Assembly: GCA_051453625.1 (NCBI GenBank)
Contig: JBOZIK010000001.1
Span: 286,243,328-286,307,327, forward strand
Reading direction: 5' to 3'
Length of the DNA stretch: 64,000 bases
From: Welwitschia mirabilis
Taxonomy: Eukaryota; Gnetophyta; Gnetopsida; Welwitschiales
Under the pieces are notes generated by a model that saw only the letters and a list, made by a program, of their open reading frames with translations, had not been told where the DNA came from and did no database searches. The translations under genes were made by a program, and so were the position numbers. Shown here piece by piece: positions 1-11,850 of this stretch; position 1 is the first letter of the stretch; every line of letters starts with the position of its first letter.

Positions 1-145
1 AAAACTTCACTTTGTAAAAAACTAAAACTTCACTTTATTCTTAAGGAAAAATGGGAATAACATCAATATCAAGACATTAAAAGTATTAATATTTTAAGGG
101 ATCATAAAAAGGACACACTCAAATTTATTTTAAATAAAAAAATAA
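1..145. other. Left flank, AT-rich, no gene seen
   Basis: No coding pattern or RNA gene is visible. By position it lies just outside the low-coordinate end of the ATH-family LTR that begins at 146. It shows no clear similarity to the gag leader found outside the two other ATH LTR copies (below 25466 and below 37908), so it may be genuine flanking DNA. Confidence 0.5.
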
Positions 146-167
146 TGTTCCTAGGCCTTATGGTTAA
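146..167 (-). repeat. ATH-family LTR, terminal 22 bp cut off by TEK1
   Basis: The sequence TGTTCCTAGGCCTTATGG reads like the ATH LTR edge at 25466 (TATTCCTAAGCATTATGG). In that copy the LTR continues directly with AAAGATAGTC. Here the continuation is found only at 9294-9303 (AAGACAATG...), after the 9.1-kb TEK1 element. This identifies 146-167 and 9295 onward as one LTR split by TEK1. Confidence 0.75.
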
Positions 168-613
168 TGTCATATCCCATATTTTGTAAACATTATTTAC
201 TTGAGCATTAAGTATATTAAGCTCTCAGTTAAATGATTAATTATACTTATTTATATTTCTTATTAACATAAGATGTCATTTTAAATTAACCTTAGTTTGT
301 AACTTTCATAAGTTACTATGAAAAAGAAAAATTTATGTTAGAAGGCCTTTATAAGAGAAGTTATTCAAACATTTAAAATTAGGTAATCCCATTATGTAAG
401 AAATCAAAATCACATAAATTGAAACCTTAAAGAGGACATAGTAATATATTTTACATATTATTTACTCATTTAAATTTCTAGAAAATGTGATAGGTGTTCT
501 ATAGCATGAATAAAAATTTTATTCCTTGTATTATGTGATTGATATATTTTATGCATTTTAAAATAAATGAGTGTTTGAACAAGTACATGCACTCTTACCT
601 AAAACCAAGAATG

Positions 614-1375
614 NNNNNNNNNNNNNNNNNNNNNNNNNNNNNNNNNNNNNNNNNNNNNNNNNNNNNNNNNNNNNNNNNNNNNNNNNNNNNNNNNNNNNNN
701 NNNNNNNNNNNNNNNNNNNNNNNNNNNNNNNNNNNNNNNNNNNNNNNNNNNNNNNNNNNNNNNNNNNNNNNNNNNNNNNNNNNNNNNNNNNNNNNNNNNN
801 NNNNNNNNNNNNNNNNNNNNNNNNNNNNNNNNNNNNNNNNNNNNNNNNNNNNNNNNNNNNNNNNNNNNNNNNNNNNNNNNNNNNNNNNNNNNNNNNNNNN
901 NNNNNNNNNNNNNNNNNNNNNNNNNNNNNNNNNNNNNNNNNNNNNNNNNNNNNNNNNNNNNNNNNNNNNNNNNNNNNNNNNNNNNNNNNNNNNNNNNNNN
1001 NNNNNNNNNNNNNNNNNNNNNNNNNNNNNNNNNNNNNNNNNNNNNNNNNNNNNNNNNNNNNNNNNNNNNNNNNNNNNNNNNNNNNNNNNNNNNNNNNNNN
1101 NNNNNNNNNNNNNNNNNNNNNNNNNNNNNNNNNNNNNNNNNNNNNNNNNNNNNNNNNNNNNNNNNNNNNNNNNNNNNNNNNNNNNNNNNNNNNNNNNNNN
1201 NNNNNNNNNNNNNNNNNNNNNNNNNNNNNNNNNNNNNNNNNNNNNNNNNNNNNNNNNNNNNNNNNNNNNNNNNNNNNNNNNNNNNNNNNNNNNNNNNNNN
1301 NNNNNNNNNNNNNNNNNNNNNNNNNNNNNNNNNNNNNNNNNNNNNNNNNNNNNNNNNNNNNNNNNNNNNNNNNNN
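614..1375. other. Assembly gap (762 N) inside TEK1 5' LTR
   Basis: A run of N. The left edge (AACCAAGAATG) matches about 6160 and the right edge (GAGGAAATGATGCATG) matches about 6378 in the sister LTR. Confidence 0.95.
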
Positions 1376-1563
1376 ATAGCATGAGGAAATGATGCATGTA
1401 ATTAACTTTGATAATTAAAGTAAGAATATAACCACTATAGCTAGGTGTACCAGTCATAAATATGATTTCTTTTTGTACTCTAATGTCACTTATTACTCAT
1501 GCTAGTTATCAATGCTAAATCATGTGATCTTATAATCTTGAGCTCTGGTCCTATATTTATCTG

Positions 1564-1572
1564 TATATAAAG
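1564..1572 (+). promoter_or_regulatory. TATA-like box of TEK1 5' LTR
   Basis: TATATAAAG lies about 1.4 kb into the LTR, at the same relative position as TATATAGAG in the 3' LTR (6555) and TATAAATAG in TEK2 (42036). The conserved position supports it as the LTR promoter core. Activity is inferred only. Confidence 0.55.
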
Positions 1573-1716
1573 ATCTTTTTATTTTCCTTTTCTTTTTTTT
1601 TTAAATGTAAGTGTATNNNNNNNNNNNNNNNNNNNNNNNNNNNNNNNNNNNNNNNNNNNNNNNNNNNNNNNNNNNNNNNNNNNNNNNNNNNNNNNNNNNN
1701 NNNNNNNNNNNNNNNN

Positions 1717-1767
<51 letters not shown>

Positions 1768-1797
1768 ACTCTCTCTCTCTCACTCTCACTCTCATTC
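1717..1797. repeat. (CT)n microsatellite next to a gap
   Basis: More than 20 CT units follow the N run 1617-1716, with a few CACTCT interruptions near the end. The sister LTR at about 6620-6655 has only TTTCTCTATTTTTCTATC here, so the expansion is specific to this LTR. The slippage-prone tract probably caused the gap. Confidence 0.9.
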
Positions 1798-2586
1798 TCT
1801 TGTTTATAGAGCTTAGATCTTGGAAGCTTAAAGCTAAGAAACCTTTAAGCTTGAATCTTCATTAATATTTAACTATTAAGGACTTACTAATCTTCCCAAG
1901 TAAGCTCTTTACTCCTAATATCCATATGATCTATTTTTAAGATTCTAGTGGAATGATGTGATATTACATTAGAGAATTATTTATGACTTTTATGAAATTA
2001 TATTATGAAATATTATTCCCTTCCATTGGCTCTTACCAAGATGCTAGTGAAATATGACAATATCATATGCTTGGTAATAGAGGTTACTAATGAATAATTA
2101 TGGCTAAGTGACTAAGGGGTTTACTATTAAAAAACAAAAAAAAAAAAGAAATTTAGGTACCATGTTTATTTTAATATTATGTTTTTATTTATTATGCATT
2201 ATGTCCATCTTATTAGGGGAAAATTTTGATCCTCAAAAATCTCTTTAGGCTAGTAGTCTTTCATGGAAATCTTAAGGCTCATCATAAATGGTTCTTTTTA
2301 AATTGATTTCATTTTTATTTCTATAATGACTTGAATTAGTATCATAGTTAAGATATTCTATAAGTAATTAATTCATATATCAATTATTTTACTTATTTAA
2401 GTTATTACTTAACTAGTGTAAAAGCTTTATCATATTTTTGTTATCACAAAAATTAAATTTCTAGAATAGACACATAAGATAAAAACATCATAGCTTATTA
2501 ATTAATATGTATAAATTAGTGAAATTTTTTCATAAATTAAGGATTATGTCATGAATGTCAAAATATAAAAATAGTGATCTTTTTTA

Positions 2587-2686
2587 NNNNNNNNNNNNNN
2601 NNNNNNNNNNNNNNNNNNNNNNNNNNNNNNNNNNNNNNNNNNNNNNNNNNNNNNNNNNNNNNNNNNNNNNNNNNNNNNNNNNNNNN
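2587..2686. other. Gap (100 N) hiding rest of 5' LTR, PBS, gag and protease
   Basis: Sequence left of the gap is mid-LTR (equivalent to about 7415). Sequence right of it is already pol, just before RT (equivalent to about 47903 in TEK2). By comparison with the 3' LTR and with TEK2, about 1.9 kb of LTR plus about 3 kb of leader, gag and protease should lie between. The 100 N is therefore a placeholder or covers a true deletion. Confidence 0.8.
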
Positions 2687-3700
2687 CTTAATGTATTTAC
2701 AACAGAATTACCAGAAATGCCACCACTTCAGGAAGTTGCGTTTTTCATTGAATTGATCTTGGGAGCCTAATCAAATTCTAAGGCACCATATAGAATGTCT
2801 CTTACAAAATAAAAAGAATTAAAAAATCAGCTTGATAAATTCTTACAAAAAGGCTTAATTCATCCTAGTGTATTATCATGAGAGCATCTATATTATTTAT
2901 AAAAAATAAGGATGGAACATTAAGATTATGCATTAATTATAGATAGCTAAATAAGGTTACCATTAAAAACAAGTACCCACTATCAAGAATAGATGGTCTT
3001 TTTGATCAGTTAAAAGAAGCTAAAGTATTCTCAAAGTTAATCTAAAATCTAGATATCATCAAGTTCAAATTAAGAAATAATATATTCATAAAATGACATT
3101 TAGAACATACTATGGAAATTATGCATTTCTTGTTATGCATTTTAGGTGTTATCTATTATGATATGAATTTATGCAATCTTTAAGTTCTTAGGCAAAAACT
3201 TGTAAATCATAATAGTTGCAAAAAACACACACTAGAAAGTTTTAGATGAAGCTTACCCAATTCTTAGGTTTTTTGGTACCATGTGAGTTATTTAAAGTTA
3301 ATTCTAGTCTATTGTAGTTACTATTGTTTGACTAATGCCCCTCTAGTATTTATGAGTCTTATAAATTACATCTTTTAATCACATCTTAATTTCTTTGTAA
3401 TACTATTTATTAATGATATCCTCATTTATACTAGAACTTATGAAGAACATAAGAAACACTTGAGAATAGTATTATGAATTTATAGAATCATAAGTATATA
3501 CCAATATGGAAAAATTCTCTTTTTGGAAGGAATCCATTAAATTTTCAAGTCATATAATATTTAATGAAGGTATATTAGTGGATTAAGATAAAGTTAGATT
3601 AATTATGAAATAGCCAATACCTATAAATATTAATTAGGTTAGAAGATTTCTTGGTCTTATGGGGTACTATTATTAATTCATCTTCAACTTTCCTAAGATA
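2687..3700 (+). pseudogene. TEK1 pol: reverse transcriptase remnant
   Basis: Degenerate Ty3/gypsy RT in three plus frames. The N-terminal linker (TTELPEMPP, then APYRMS) is followed by the fingers region (KKLK/KKDG-type stretch near 2905, then the [16 protein letters not shown]-type region at 2925-2985) and [14 protein letters not shown] near 2990. The catalytic box reads FINDILIYT at 3406-3432, where the family has two adjacent Asp; the first is now Asn. Thumb and connection traces run to about 3700. Many stops stand where Trp, Gln or Arg codons are expected (TAG, TAA, TGA). It would have copied element RNA into DNA in the cytoplasmic particle. It is not functional as read. Confidence 0.85.
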
Positions 3701-3779
3701 GCATTCTCACTAACAAGCCTTTTAAAGAAAAATAAAGACTTTTAATGGATAAAAAATATTAGTAATTATTTGATCATCT

Positions 3780-4180
3780 TAAAGAATTCTTAACTAGTAC
3801 TTCAGTATTAGCAATTCCAAATGATTTAAATACCTTTTTAGTTTATACCGATGCATCTAGAGGTCTTGGAGTAGTGCTTAAATAAGATAAGAAGTAATAG
3901 ATTATGAATTAAGACAACTTAAAAGTCATAAGATAAATTATAGTATTTATGATCTTAAATTAGCCATAGTAATTTTTGCTTTAAATTGTGGAAGAATTAT
4001 ATCTATAGTGTAAAGTTTCAAGTTTGGATAGATCATAATACATTTTTACTCAAATAAAACTTAAACCTAAGGCAAAGAAGATGGATGAAATTTTTATATG
4101 ATTTTGATCTAGATATTTTATACCATAAAAGTAAGAGAAATAAGGTTGCAGATGATCTCAGTAGATGAGTTCATCTTAAA
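3780..4180 (+). pseudogene. TEK1 pol: RNase H remnant
   Basis: The RNase H signature survives as LFVYTDASRGLGVVL near 3836-3882 (the TDAS catalytic aspartate motif). Its C-terminal part reads as [12 protein letters not shown] then VADDLSR near 4098-4166. Frames between these are broken by stops and small indels. It follows RT with the usual gypsy order RT-RNase H-integrase. Confidence 0.8.
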
Positions 4181-4379
4181 GAAATTATGGAAATTCAAAG
4201 TTAAATTTTTACCATTATATTAGAGGAGGGGGGAGGGGAGAAGGGAGGATGATAATTATTAAAAATTAAAAGACCAGTTAGAAAAATCAATAGGTTTAAA
4301 GAATTTTATTATTGATTTAGATGGTATTATAAAATTCAAGGGAAGATTTTTGTTTCCTAATATAGATGGAATTAGACAT

Positions 4380-5640
4380 AAGCTAATGTTTTAATTTTCT
4401 AATCTACCTATAGTACATTATCCCAAAGGAACTAAAATGCATCAAAGCATGAAACAAAAAATTTGGTGGCTATATATGAAAAAGGATATAGTATGATTTA
4501 TGTCAAGATGCCTTAATTATTAATAAATTAAAGTAAAATATAGAAATCTAATAAGATTACTTTATCCTCATGATATTCTAGAATATAAATAAAATGTGAT
4601 TTATATGAACTTTATTGTAGAACTTTTAAAAACTCAAAGAGGTAATGACTTTATTATGTTAATAATTAATAATATAACTAAGTCAAAATATTTAATTATA
4701 GTAAAATCTACTTATCATGATGAGGATATAGCTAAAGTATATATTCAATATGTTGATTAGTTCCATAGTGTTCCTTTAGTAATTATCTTTGATAAGGATT
4801 CAAAATTTACTTTTAAGTTTTGGTAAGAATTACAAATGGATTTAGAAACCAAGTTAAACATGAGCACAATATTTCATCCTCAAATAGATGGTTAGGTAGA
4901 AAGAGTTAATCAAATTTTAGAAGATTTTCTCAGAGCATGGATTCTAGATAATCCAAAGAGTTGAAAAGAGAACCTACCATACATAGGATTTTCATATGAT
5001 AAAAGTTATCATATTTTAATTCAAATGAATCCATTTGAAGCCCTATATGGTATAAAGTGTAGAACACCTACTTTCATGGATAGAAGCTAAAGAAAGAGTG
5101 ATGATAAGATAAAAATGTTATAATAAATCGAAAGTAAAATAATGATAATTAAGAATAGACTTAAAGAAGTAACAAATAAATAAAATATGTATGAAGTCTA
5201 TCAAAGAAGAAATATCGTGTTCAAAATAAGTAATCATATATTTCTTATAGTTTCACTAATGAAATTAGTAATTAGAGTAGTTAAGAGATACATATTATCT
5301 TCTTAATACATTAGACCATTTAAAATATTAGAAAGAGCTAGGCTTGTTGCATATAAGCTTGCTCTACCTCATCGATTATTACACATGCAAGATGTTTTTC
5401 ATGTAAGTATGATAAGAAAGTATATTGTAGATCTTTCTCATGTGTTAAATTAATCCCACATTCAGGTGCAACTAGATTTTTCAAATACAGAAAAGCTAGA
5501 AGTAGTGCTAGATCAACAATCTATTAATTTATGAAACAAAGAGATCCATCAAGGAAACATAAAGTGTAGTAATCATATTCTTGATAAAGCTATTTGGGCA
5601 CTAGAGAAAATAATAAAAATTTAATATTCAAATCTTTTTT
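4380..5640 (+). pseudogene. TEK1 pol: integrase and chromodomain-like tail remnant
   Basis: The HHCC zinc region is seen at about 4420-4520 (MHQSMKQKIWW). The catalytic core runs about 4590-5100. The first Asp appears as Asn (MNFIVEL, about 4608), the second Asp survives (IIFDKDSKF near 4788), and the Glu survives (VERVNQILEDF near 4898). The C-terminal FHVSMIRKYIVD segment (about 5397-5433) and a KAIWALEKI tail (about 5586) sit where Tekay/Del elements carry a chromodomain, which steers integration toward heterochromatin. The tail is too decayed to say whether it folded. The region ends about 70 bp before the polypurine tract. Confidence 0.82.
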
Positions 5641-5710
5641 AATCTTATAATATGTAGTTAGATGTTCTTAATCTCTTTATGTATCTTACTTCCCAGGAGT
5701 GAACAAGTCT

Positions 5711-5723
5711 AAGTGGGGGTGGA
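5711..5723 (+). promoter_or_regulatory. Polypurine tract of TEK1
   Basis: AAGTGGGGGTGGA stands immediately before the 3' LTR start TGTTATATTC. This is the second-strand DNA primer position. TEK2 has the decayed equivalent AAGTGGAGTAGAA at 50735. Confidence 0.9.
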
Positions 5724-8700
5724 TGTTATATTCTATATTTTGTAAACCTTATTCACTTGAATATTAAGTATATGAAGCTTTTAGTTACATGATAATTATC
5801 CTTATTTAAAGGCCTTGTTAAAATAAGATGCCATTTTAAATTAACCCTAGTTTGTAATTTTTATATATTACTATGAAAATGATAAAAATTATATTATAAG
5901 ATTTTTATGAGGAAATCTATCTAAACATTTAAAATTAGATAATTCTATTATATGAAAACTGATAAATTAAAGATTTCAAGTGTACATAATGATATATTTT
6001 CCATCTTATTTACTCATATAAATTCTTGATAAATTTTATAGGTATACTATATTATGAATAAAATTTTCTTCCTTGTGTTATCTGGTTGATAGATTTTGTG
6101 CATTATGAAATAAATAAGCTTTTGAATAAGTACATGTACTTTTACCTTGAATCAAAAATGATAAATGAGTAGATTTACTCTACCATGATTTTTATGTTTC
6201 TAATATGTGTAAGAAAACTTGGTTCATAGAATACTCATTATTTTATTCATTGTAATTGAAGAGTTTATCTCATTATGCCACATGACAATTTTGAGGTTTA
6301 TACATTTATTCTTTTGATGCATGTCTTAGATGTATTAAACTTACTTATGAGTCTATAAAGGATTAAAAAGAAGCTAGCTTAAGGAAATGATGCATGTAAT
6401 CAATCCTATTAATTAAAGAAAGAAGATTACTCATCCTTGTTAGATGCATAAGTTATAAATATGATCTGCTTTTGTAGTCTAATGTCACTTATTACTCATT
6501 CCACTTATCAATGCTAAATCATGTGATCTTAAGTCATGTGCCTTTGTTTATCCATATATAGAGATATTTTCCTCTCTTGTAAAAGAAGATAATTTTCATT
6601 TTTCTTTTATATAAGTGTATTTCATTCTTTTCTCTATTTTTCTATCATTCTATTACTTGTGAAGCTTGAACTAAGGAACTCTTGAGCTTGAATATTCATT
6701 AATATTCAACTATCAAGGACTTACTAATCTTTTCAAGTAAACTCTTTAATATTATTGCCTATATGGTCTCTTTATAAAATTATAGTGAAATGAAGTGATA
6801 TTGTATTAAAGAATTCTTTATGGTTTTTATATAGTTATGTTATAAAATATTATTATCTTCCATTAGATCTTATCAAGATGTTGAAGAGATATGAGGGATT
6901 TATTATGCTTAGTGATGGAGGTTCCTAATGGATGATTATGGCTAAGTGACTAAGGAGTTCACTATTAAATAAAAATAGATTAGATACCCATGTTTATTTT
7001 AATATTATATTTTTATCTATTATGAATTAGGTCCATTTTATTAGGGGCATAGTTTGATCCTCAAAAATCTCTTTAGGCTAGTACTCTATCATGCAAATCC
7101 TAAGGCTTATAGTAAATGTTTTTTTTGAATTAATTTGATTTTTCTTTCTATAATAATTTAAATTAGTAATTTATTTAAGATATTATATAAGCAATTAATT
7201 AGTATATCTATTATTTTAATGATCTAAGTTATTACTTAACTAGTTGAAAAACTTTATCATATTTGTGTTATGGTAAAAGCTAAATTTCTAGAATAGACAC
7301 ATAGCATAAAAACATTAAAGCTTATTAATTAGTAGGTATAAATTAATGAATTCTTTTTAGTGAGCCTAAGATAGTGTTATAAATGTGAAAATGTAAAAAC
7401 AATAATTTTTTTTATAGGTAATTATTTTAAACAAAGTTATTTGTTAAGATACATTAAAAAATAAATGTAAAAAATAGTAAACAAATAGTTTATTTTTTTA
7501 TAACTATATATTAAGATGTCTACAAACTTGAGCATCTTAAGTTATAGGCAATTGAATAATCTTTCAGAAAAGTATTTTAAAAGTTATGGTCATTTTAGTA
7601 TAGTATGGTAGGACTCTAATTCTAGAAACTTTGATAGTATTTAACCTTAAATGATAACCTTAGAAATAATATTTTTTAAATTATAAGATAATTTAAGTTA
7701 GATTCTAAGGATCCAATTATATGTCTACTTTCTGAAAAACTACTATAATTTATTTTTTTGCTTCATAATTAATTAACTATTAATTTTTGACTATGATATC
7801 TTCTTAGACTCCAAAAATATTATATTTAATGTTTTAAAATATATAAAATTATCACATAAAATTTTATATGGAATTTGAGTACATAAGATATGTTTTTATC
7901 AGTAACTTTAAGTTAAATTACATATGAATAGTATTTTATTTGTAGAAATATCTCTTTTATCCTTTTTCTTTATTTTACTTTGAATGTGCATGCTTGTAAG
8001 TTTTTACCTTAGTAGGTTAAGTAACATAAGAAGTCTCTAGCATATTATGTTTTTTTAATTAACTTATGATATAGCCATATGAATATTGGATAAAAACTAT
8101 ATCTTAACAATTATGCTTGAGCTATACTTTCTTTTATTTACCTTCTTTGCACCAATCTATGGATATTGTGATATGAGCATGGAAGAATGTTTTTAGGATT
8201 AGCATAGCTCTAGGCATGTTTTAGATTCTTTAAGTACATTACTAAGATGTGATTTAATACATTTTGAATGTTTTTATTGCAAAAAAAGAAAAGAACATTT
8301 CCTTTATTTAGATCGAAAAGAAGAGAATATTTCCTTTATCTAGATTTTCATTATTGTGATCTTGAATATACAAATATTCTTGTATTTTTGTTTTATTTTA
8401 TGGTTATTTTCATAAAATAAACCTAATAATGATTAGAAGTATCATAACTATGTAAATAATTCATTAAATATTCACATTAGTTACAGTTATATTGATGCAT
8501 TTATGTGGTGTATTTATCAAACACGACTAAATCAAGATAATTCTAATAATATTCATCCCAACACTTAGATTTTATCACTAAGGTAAATTGCATTGAATTT
8601 TCTTTTATAATACTGCTTTAGAAGGGGATTTAATCATTAGTATCTTATCCTACTCATATATGAACTTACTCTAACTTAATATCTTGAGCCCTTGGCATCA

Positions 8701-9289
8701 ATGGATCATGTTACCCCATCTAGAGATGCTTTAAAAAACTGAGGGTCATTTGTAAGCATGCATCGACCTCACATACCACTTATTACCTATATTCAGGGTA
8801 TATCGAGATGAAGTGAAAGCCTATGAAGTTGAGCCCAATCATTTTTGTATTGTTTAGAACCTGAAGTATAAGCAATTCATGTCTAGAGGGTGGTCAGATA
8901 TTGAGTTGAAATGCCATTAATTAGAGTTGCAATATCCTATTATATTGGTTGGTATTATCCTTAAAACTTATCCACATATATTGATAACAAGTTTTAATCT
9001 CCTCAACTATTCATAAGATATCTTTTATTTGATAAAAACCTAGGAAGAAATGAAGGACACAGACTTATGACATTGCTATTATTTGTAAACCAAAATAATT
9101 TAGAAGTTAATTATTGGTAAATATATAATATTAATATCATTTGTTTTTCTTAAAATATAGAAATGCTAATAAAGGAATAAGTAAAATTGAATCCTAGGTT
9201 CCACTATGTCTATTAGGTAATAATATTAAAAAGGGAAGGGAGGAAAAAATATAGTACTTAATTAGGTTAAGACAAGATAGGGTACCCCA
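5724..9289 (+). repeat. TEK1 3' LTR
   Basis: Starts TGTTATATTC after the polypurine tract and ends CCCCA. It aligns with the visible 5' LTR over its first 1.7 kb. Its last part (about 8500-9289) aligns with the ends of both TEK2 LTRs, for example the stretch around GTATATCGAGATGAAG (8797) and the run ending in CTTAATTA (9257). It has no N gaps and is the best copy for consensus building. A TATA-like TATATAGAG is at 6555-6563. Confidence 0.88.
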
Positions 9290-9294
9290 TTTGA

Positions 9295-11850
9295 AGACAA
9301 TGTTTTAGAGTTTTCTAGGTTATTATGTGTTGAAATTATATTTAATAAAGTTGTATTAAGAATATGACTAATATTTTAGTTAATGTTATATCTATCTTAT
9401 GAATGACTTCTAAAATAGGGTCCACCTTGTTGTTCCATTTAAAAATTTATGTTAGGATTATATTGATTTTGATATAATATCCTATCTAACCTATGTTGCT
9501 AAAACATATATCTTTTTTAACATTTGAGGTTCATCAAAGTAAGAAACTAGCTTAATGATGTATGAGAAGAATTCTATCAAAACTAGAGATTAAGAGATGT
9601 AAGAAAGCTAACAGTGCCAATGAGGGTAGATGGCAATACTAGTTAGGTAAGGAAAATAGTATTAGGAAAAAAAGTAATGAAAAGATGAGGTGATAGAGGA
9701 AGAAAAAACATAATAAGATGAAAAATGTATAGGATGGAAAATAAAAATCCTAAATGTACTATAAATATAGGAAGAAACAAAAGTAAGAATTATAACTCCT
9801 AGAAATGAATAAATAATAATGTGAGAATGGAAAATGCAATGTAACAAAATAAAACGTAATGTAGATATAACAATGCAGTAACTAAAATGGAGAAAATTCT
9901 TATAAAGAAATATTTTTGGATTTTACTCTTATTTTATTTCAAACATGTAAAGGAGAAAAGAAGAGGAAATAAATAATAAGAAAATTATAAAAATCTCTTA
10001 TTTTTGAAAATCCTGTAAAAACTGATTAGCCTTATATGAAATTTTCTAATGAAAAAAAGCTAAAAATCAAATGTAGTAAAGAAAATAAATGAATACTATA
10101 ATAAAAAAATGAAACTAGAAAGGGCCAGTATAAATTACAAAAATATAAAGTACTAGAAATAAAAATTGTTAAGATGCTAATTACTTAAAAAAAGGCATTA
10201 GAAGGAAAAAAGAAAACAAAAAAGGACTAGTTTGGGTTCCACTAGAAGGGGACCAATGCCATCCACTAGAAAAAGAAAAAAAAGGGAAAACGGAACTTAA
10301 AATGAATCAGTATAAAATAAAATAAAAGCAATGAAAATATTTATGTGTGTCCCCTATAGCTATTATGCCATTATTCCTAGAAATAGCCTTAAAAAAGCTG
10401 TTGTGATAGTCTTTATTATGTTTTATATCTTTGCAAATATTATGAGTTTGAAAGATTATCCTAGGTACAAATCTTAATGAAGCAAAACCTAAATTTCACT
10501 AATAAATAAATAAAAATTTTATTTGAAATATAGTATAGTGTCATTATTTCCAAGGAAGAAATGCAATAGTGAAAATAGTAAAGCTTTTTATAAAACTAGA
10601 TCTGTAACCATCATAAAATAATCAAGTATTACAAAATCATGCAGGAGAAAGAGTGTTATTAAATAAATAGACTAAGGTAGGGAGGAGACATATCCTTAAA
10701 ATTTAACATAAGCATAATACTAATGACTAAAGTCTTTAATGCAAATAGAATTTACTTAGGATTGTTTTAAAGGAATCATTTTAAGCATGTCAAGCATGAT
10801 GACATAATATGATTCACCAATATTAATATTAATGAAGGATCTAAATCACCTTAACCCTTATAGCTTACTTCAGAAGCACAAAAACTAGGATATTACTTCC
10901 AAATTTTATCAAGTGATAGTAAACTATGAACTAAGATTAATAAAAAATAATCACTTAGAAATCTATAAAAAGATTAACATAATCCAATCTAGACTAAGCA
11001 TTATAAGTTTGAAAAAGCTTATATACTTAAAATTGAAAAAATGGAGTGCATAAAACTTTAGCACTTTATTACATGAATAGAGTAAAAACTACATTAAAAA
11101 AAACTAAAATTAAATCATGAAATTTCATGCTACCTTATAGGATAGATCATTTCTAATAGAAAATCTTAGGAAAAAACATAATGTATGCTTACTCATAATG
11201 TTTAAAAATTGACTAGTCATTAATGCCAAGATAACTTTTTACACATCAAAAACTAGTGTTAGGGTTAGGGCTTTGCAAATTTTCATAAAAATTAGTTTCC
11301 TTGGATTAGGTCACTAATAGGTTTAATTGATTTAATATCTGATGTTAATCTTAGAATATAATAATCATGCTCAAAGAATGAATAGTATCGATGCTATCAT
11401 TAGGCTTTAATGGTACTACCAGCATTCTCCTCAACTTCTACAGAGTGATTCTTTAGCCTATCAAAAACCTATAAAATCATAGTGTAAAGGATGAATGTTA
11501 TTAAATTATGATTTTAATAGCATCAATTAAAATAAATGCATAAAACCATGAAAATAATAACTTGATCATGCTAATTGGTATTATTACTTGTGATAACTAT
11601 CATTTTTTTCATGTTAATGAATCCTATTAATGTCACTAACATTTTGAGGAATTTTTACCTAAGCTTTTGACTTATGCTCCATCATCCTATTAAAAACCTA
11701 AAAGGCTCAATGATGTAATCATAACATTATTTATTTTGTGGCTTTAATAACATAATTCAATATAAAATGATTAAACTATGGAAACTAAAATTTAATTATG
11801 CTAAAGTGGCCTTAATAACTTAAAATAGATGTTAATTTTTACATATCTAT
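9295..11850 (-). repeat. ATH LTR copy 1 (main part)
   Basis: About 2.56 kb that, with 146-167, makes one ATH LTR of about 2.58 kb. It aligns with 32871-35225 and 37908-40388 in the same direction, and from about 10405 with 13909-15080. Examples are the shared blocks near 10410 (AAATATTATGAGTTTG) and 11690-11850. The element is read on the minus strand, so its 3' LTR starts near 11850 and ends at 146. The upper boundary is placed by analogy with 15080 and may be off by tens of bases. It contains a decayed minisatellite at about 10110-10310. Confidence 0.75.

Larger units (their letters stand above)
168..2586 (+). repeat. TEK1 5' LTR (visible part)
   Basis: It aligns with 5724 to about 7415 of the 3' LTR, for example TGTCACTTATTACTCAT at 1484 and 6483. 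The remaining 1.9 kb of LTR is not present before pol resumes at 2687. Two gaps lie inside it. The 762-N gap at 614-1375 corresponds to only about 210 bp in the 3' LTR, so it either hides an insertion or is mis-sized. The 100-N gap at 1617-1716 ends in a CT microsatellite. Confidence 0.85.
168..9289 (+). mobile_element. TEK1: degenerate Tekay/Del-like Ty3/gypsy element
   Basis: A plus-strand LTR retrotransposon. The 5' LTR starts at 168 (TGTCATATCCCATATTTTG) and the 3' LTR at 5724 (TGTTATATTCTATATTTTG). A polypurine tract lies directly before the 3' LTR, and pol remnants (RT, RNase H, integrase) lie between. Very long LTRs (3' LTR about 3.57 kb) and a chromodomain-like tail after integrase fit the Tekay/Del lineage. 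The 3' end is placed at CCCCA (9288-9289 = CA). The target duplication is decayed (GTTAA at 163-167, TTTGA at 9290-9294), but the insertion site is confirmed by the uninterrupted ATH LTR at 25466. The primer site, gag and protease are not visible; they would fall in the 100-N gap at 2587. It is in the same family as TEK2 at 40772. All frames are broken. Confidence 0.88.

Noticed and set aside
539-1457. Long open frames of 270-300 codons on both strands
   Set aside because: They are almost entirely unknown residues across the N run 614-1375; only short real ends exist.
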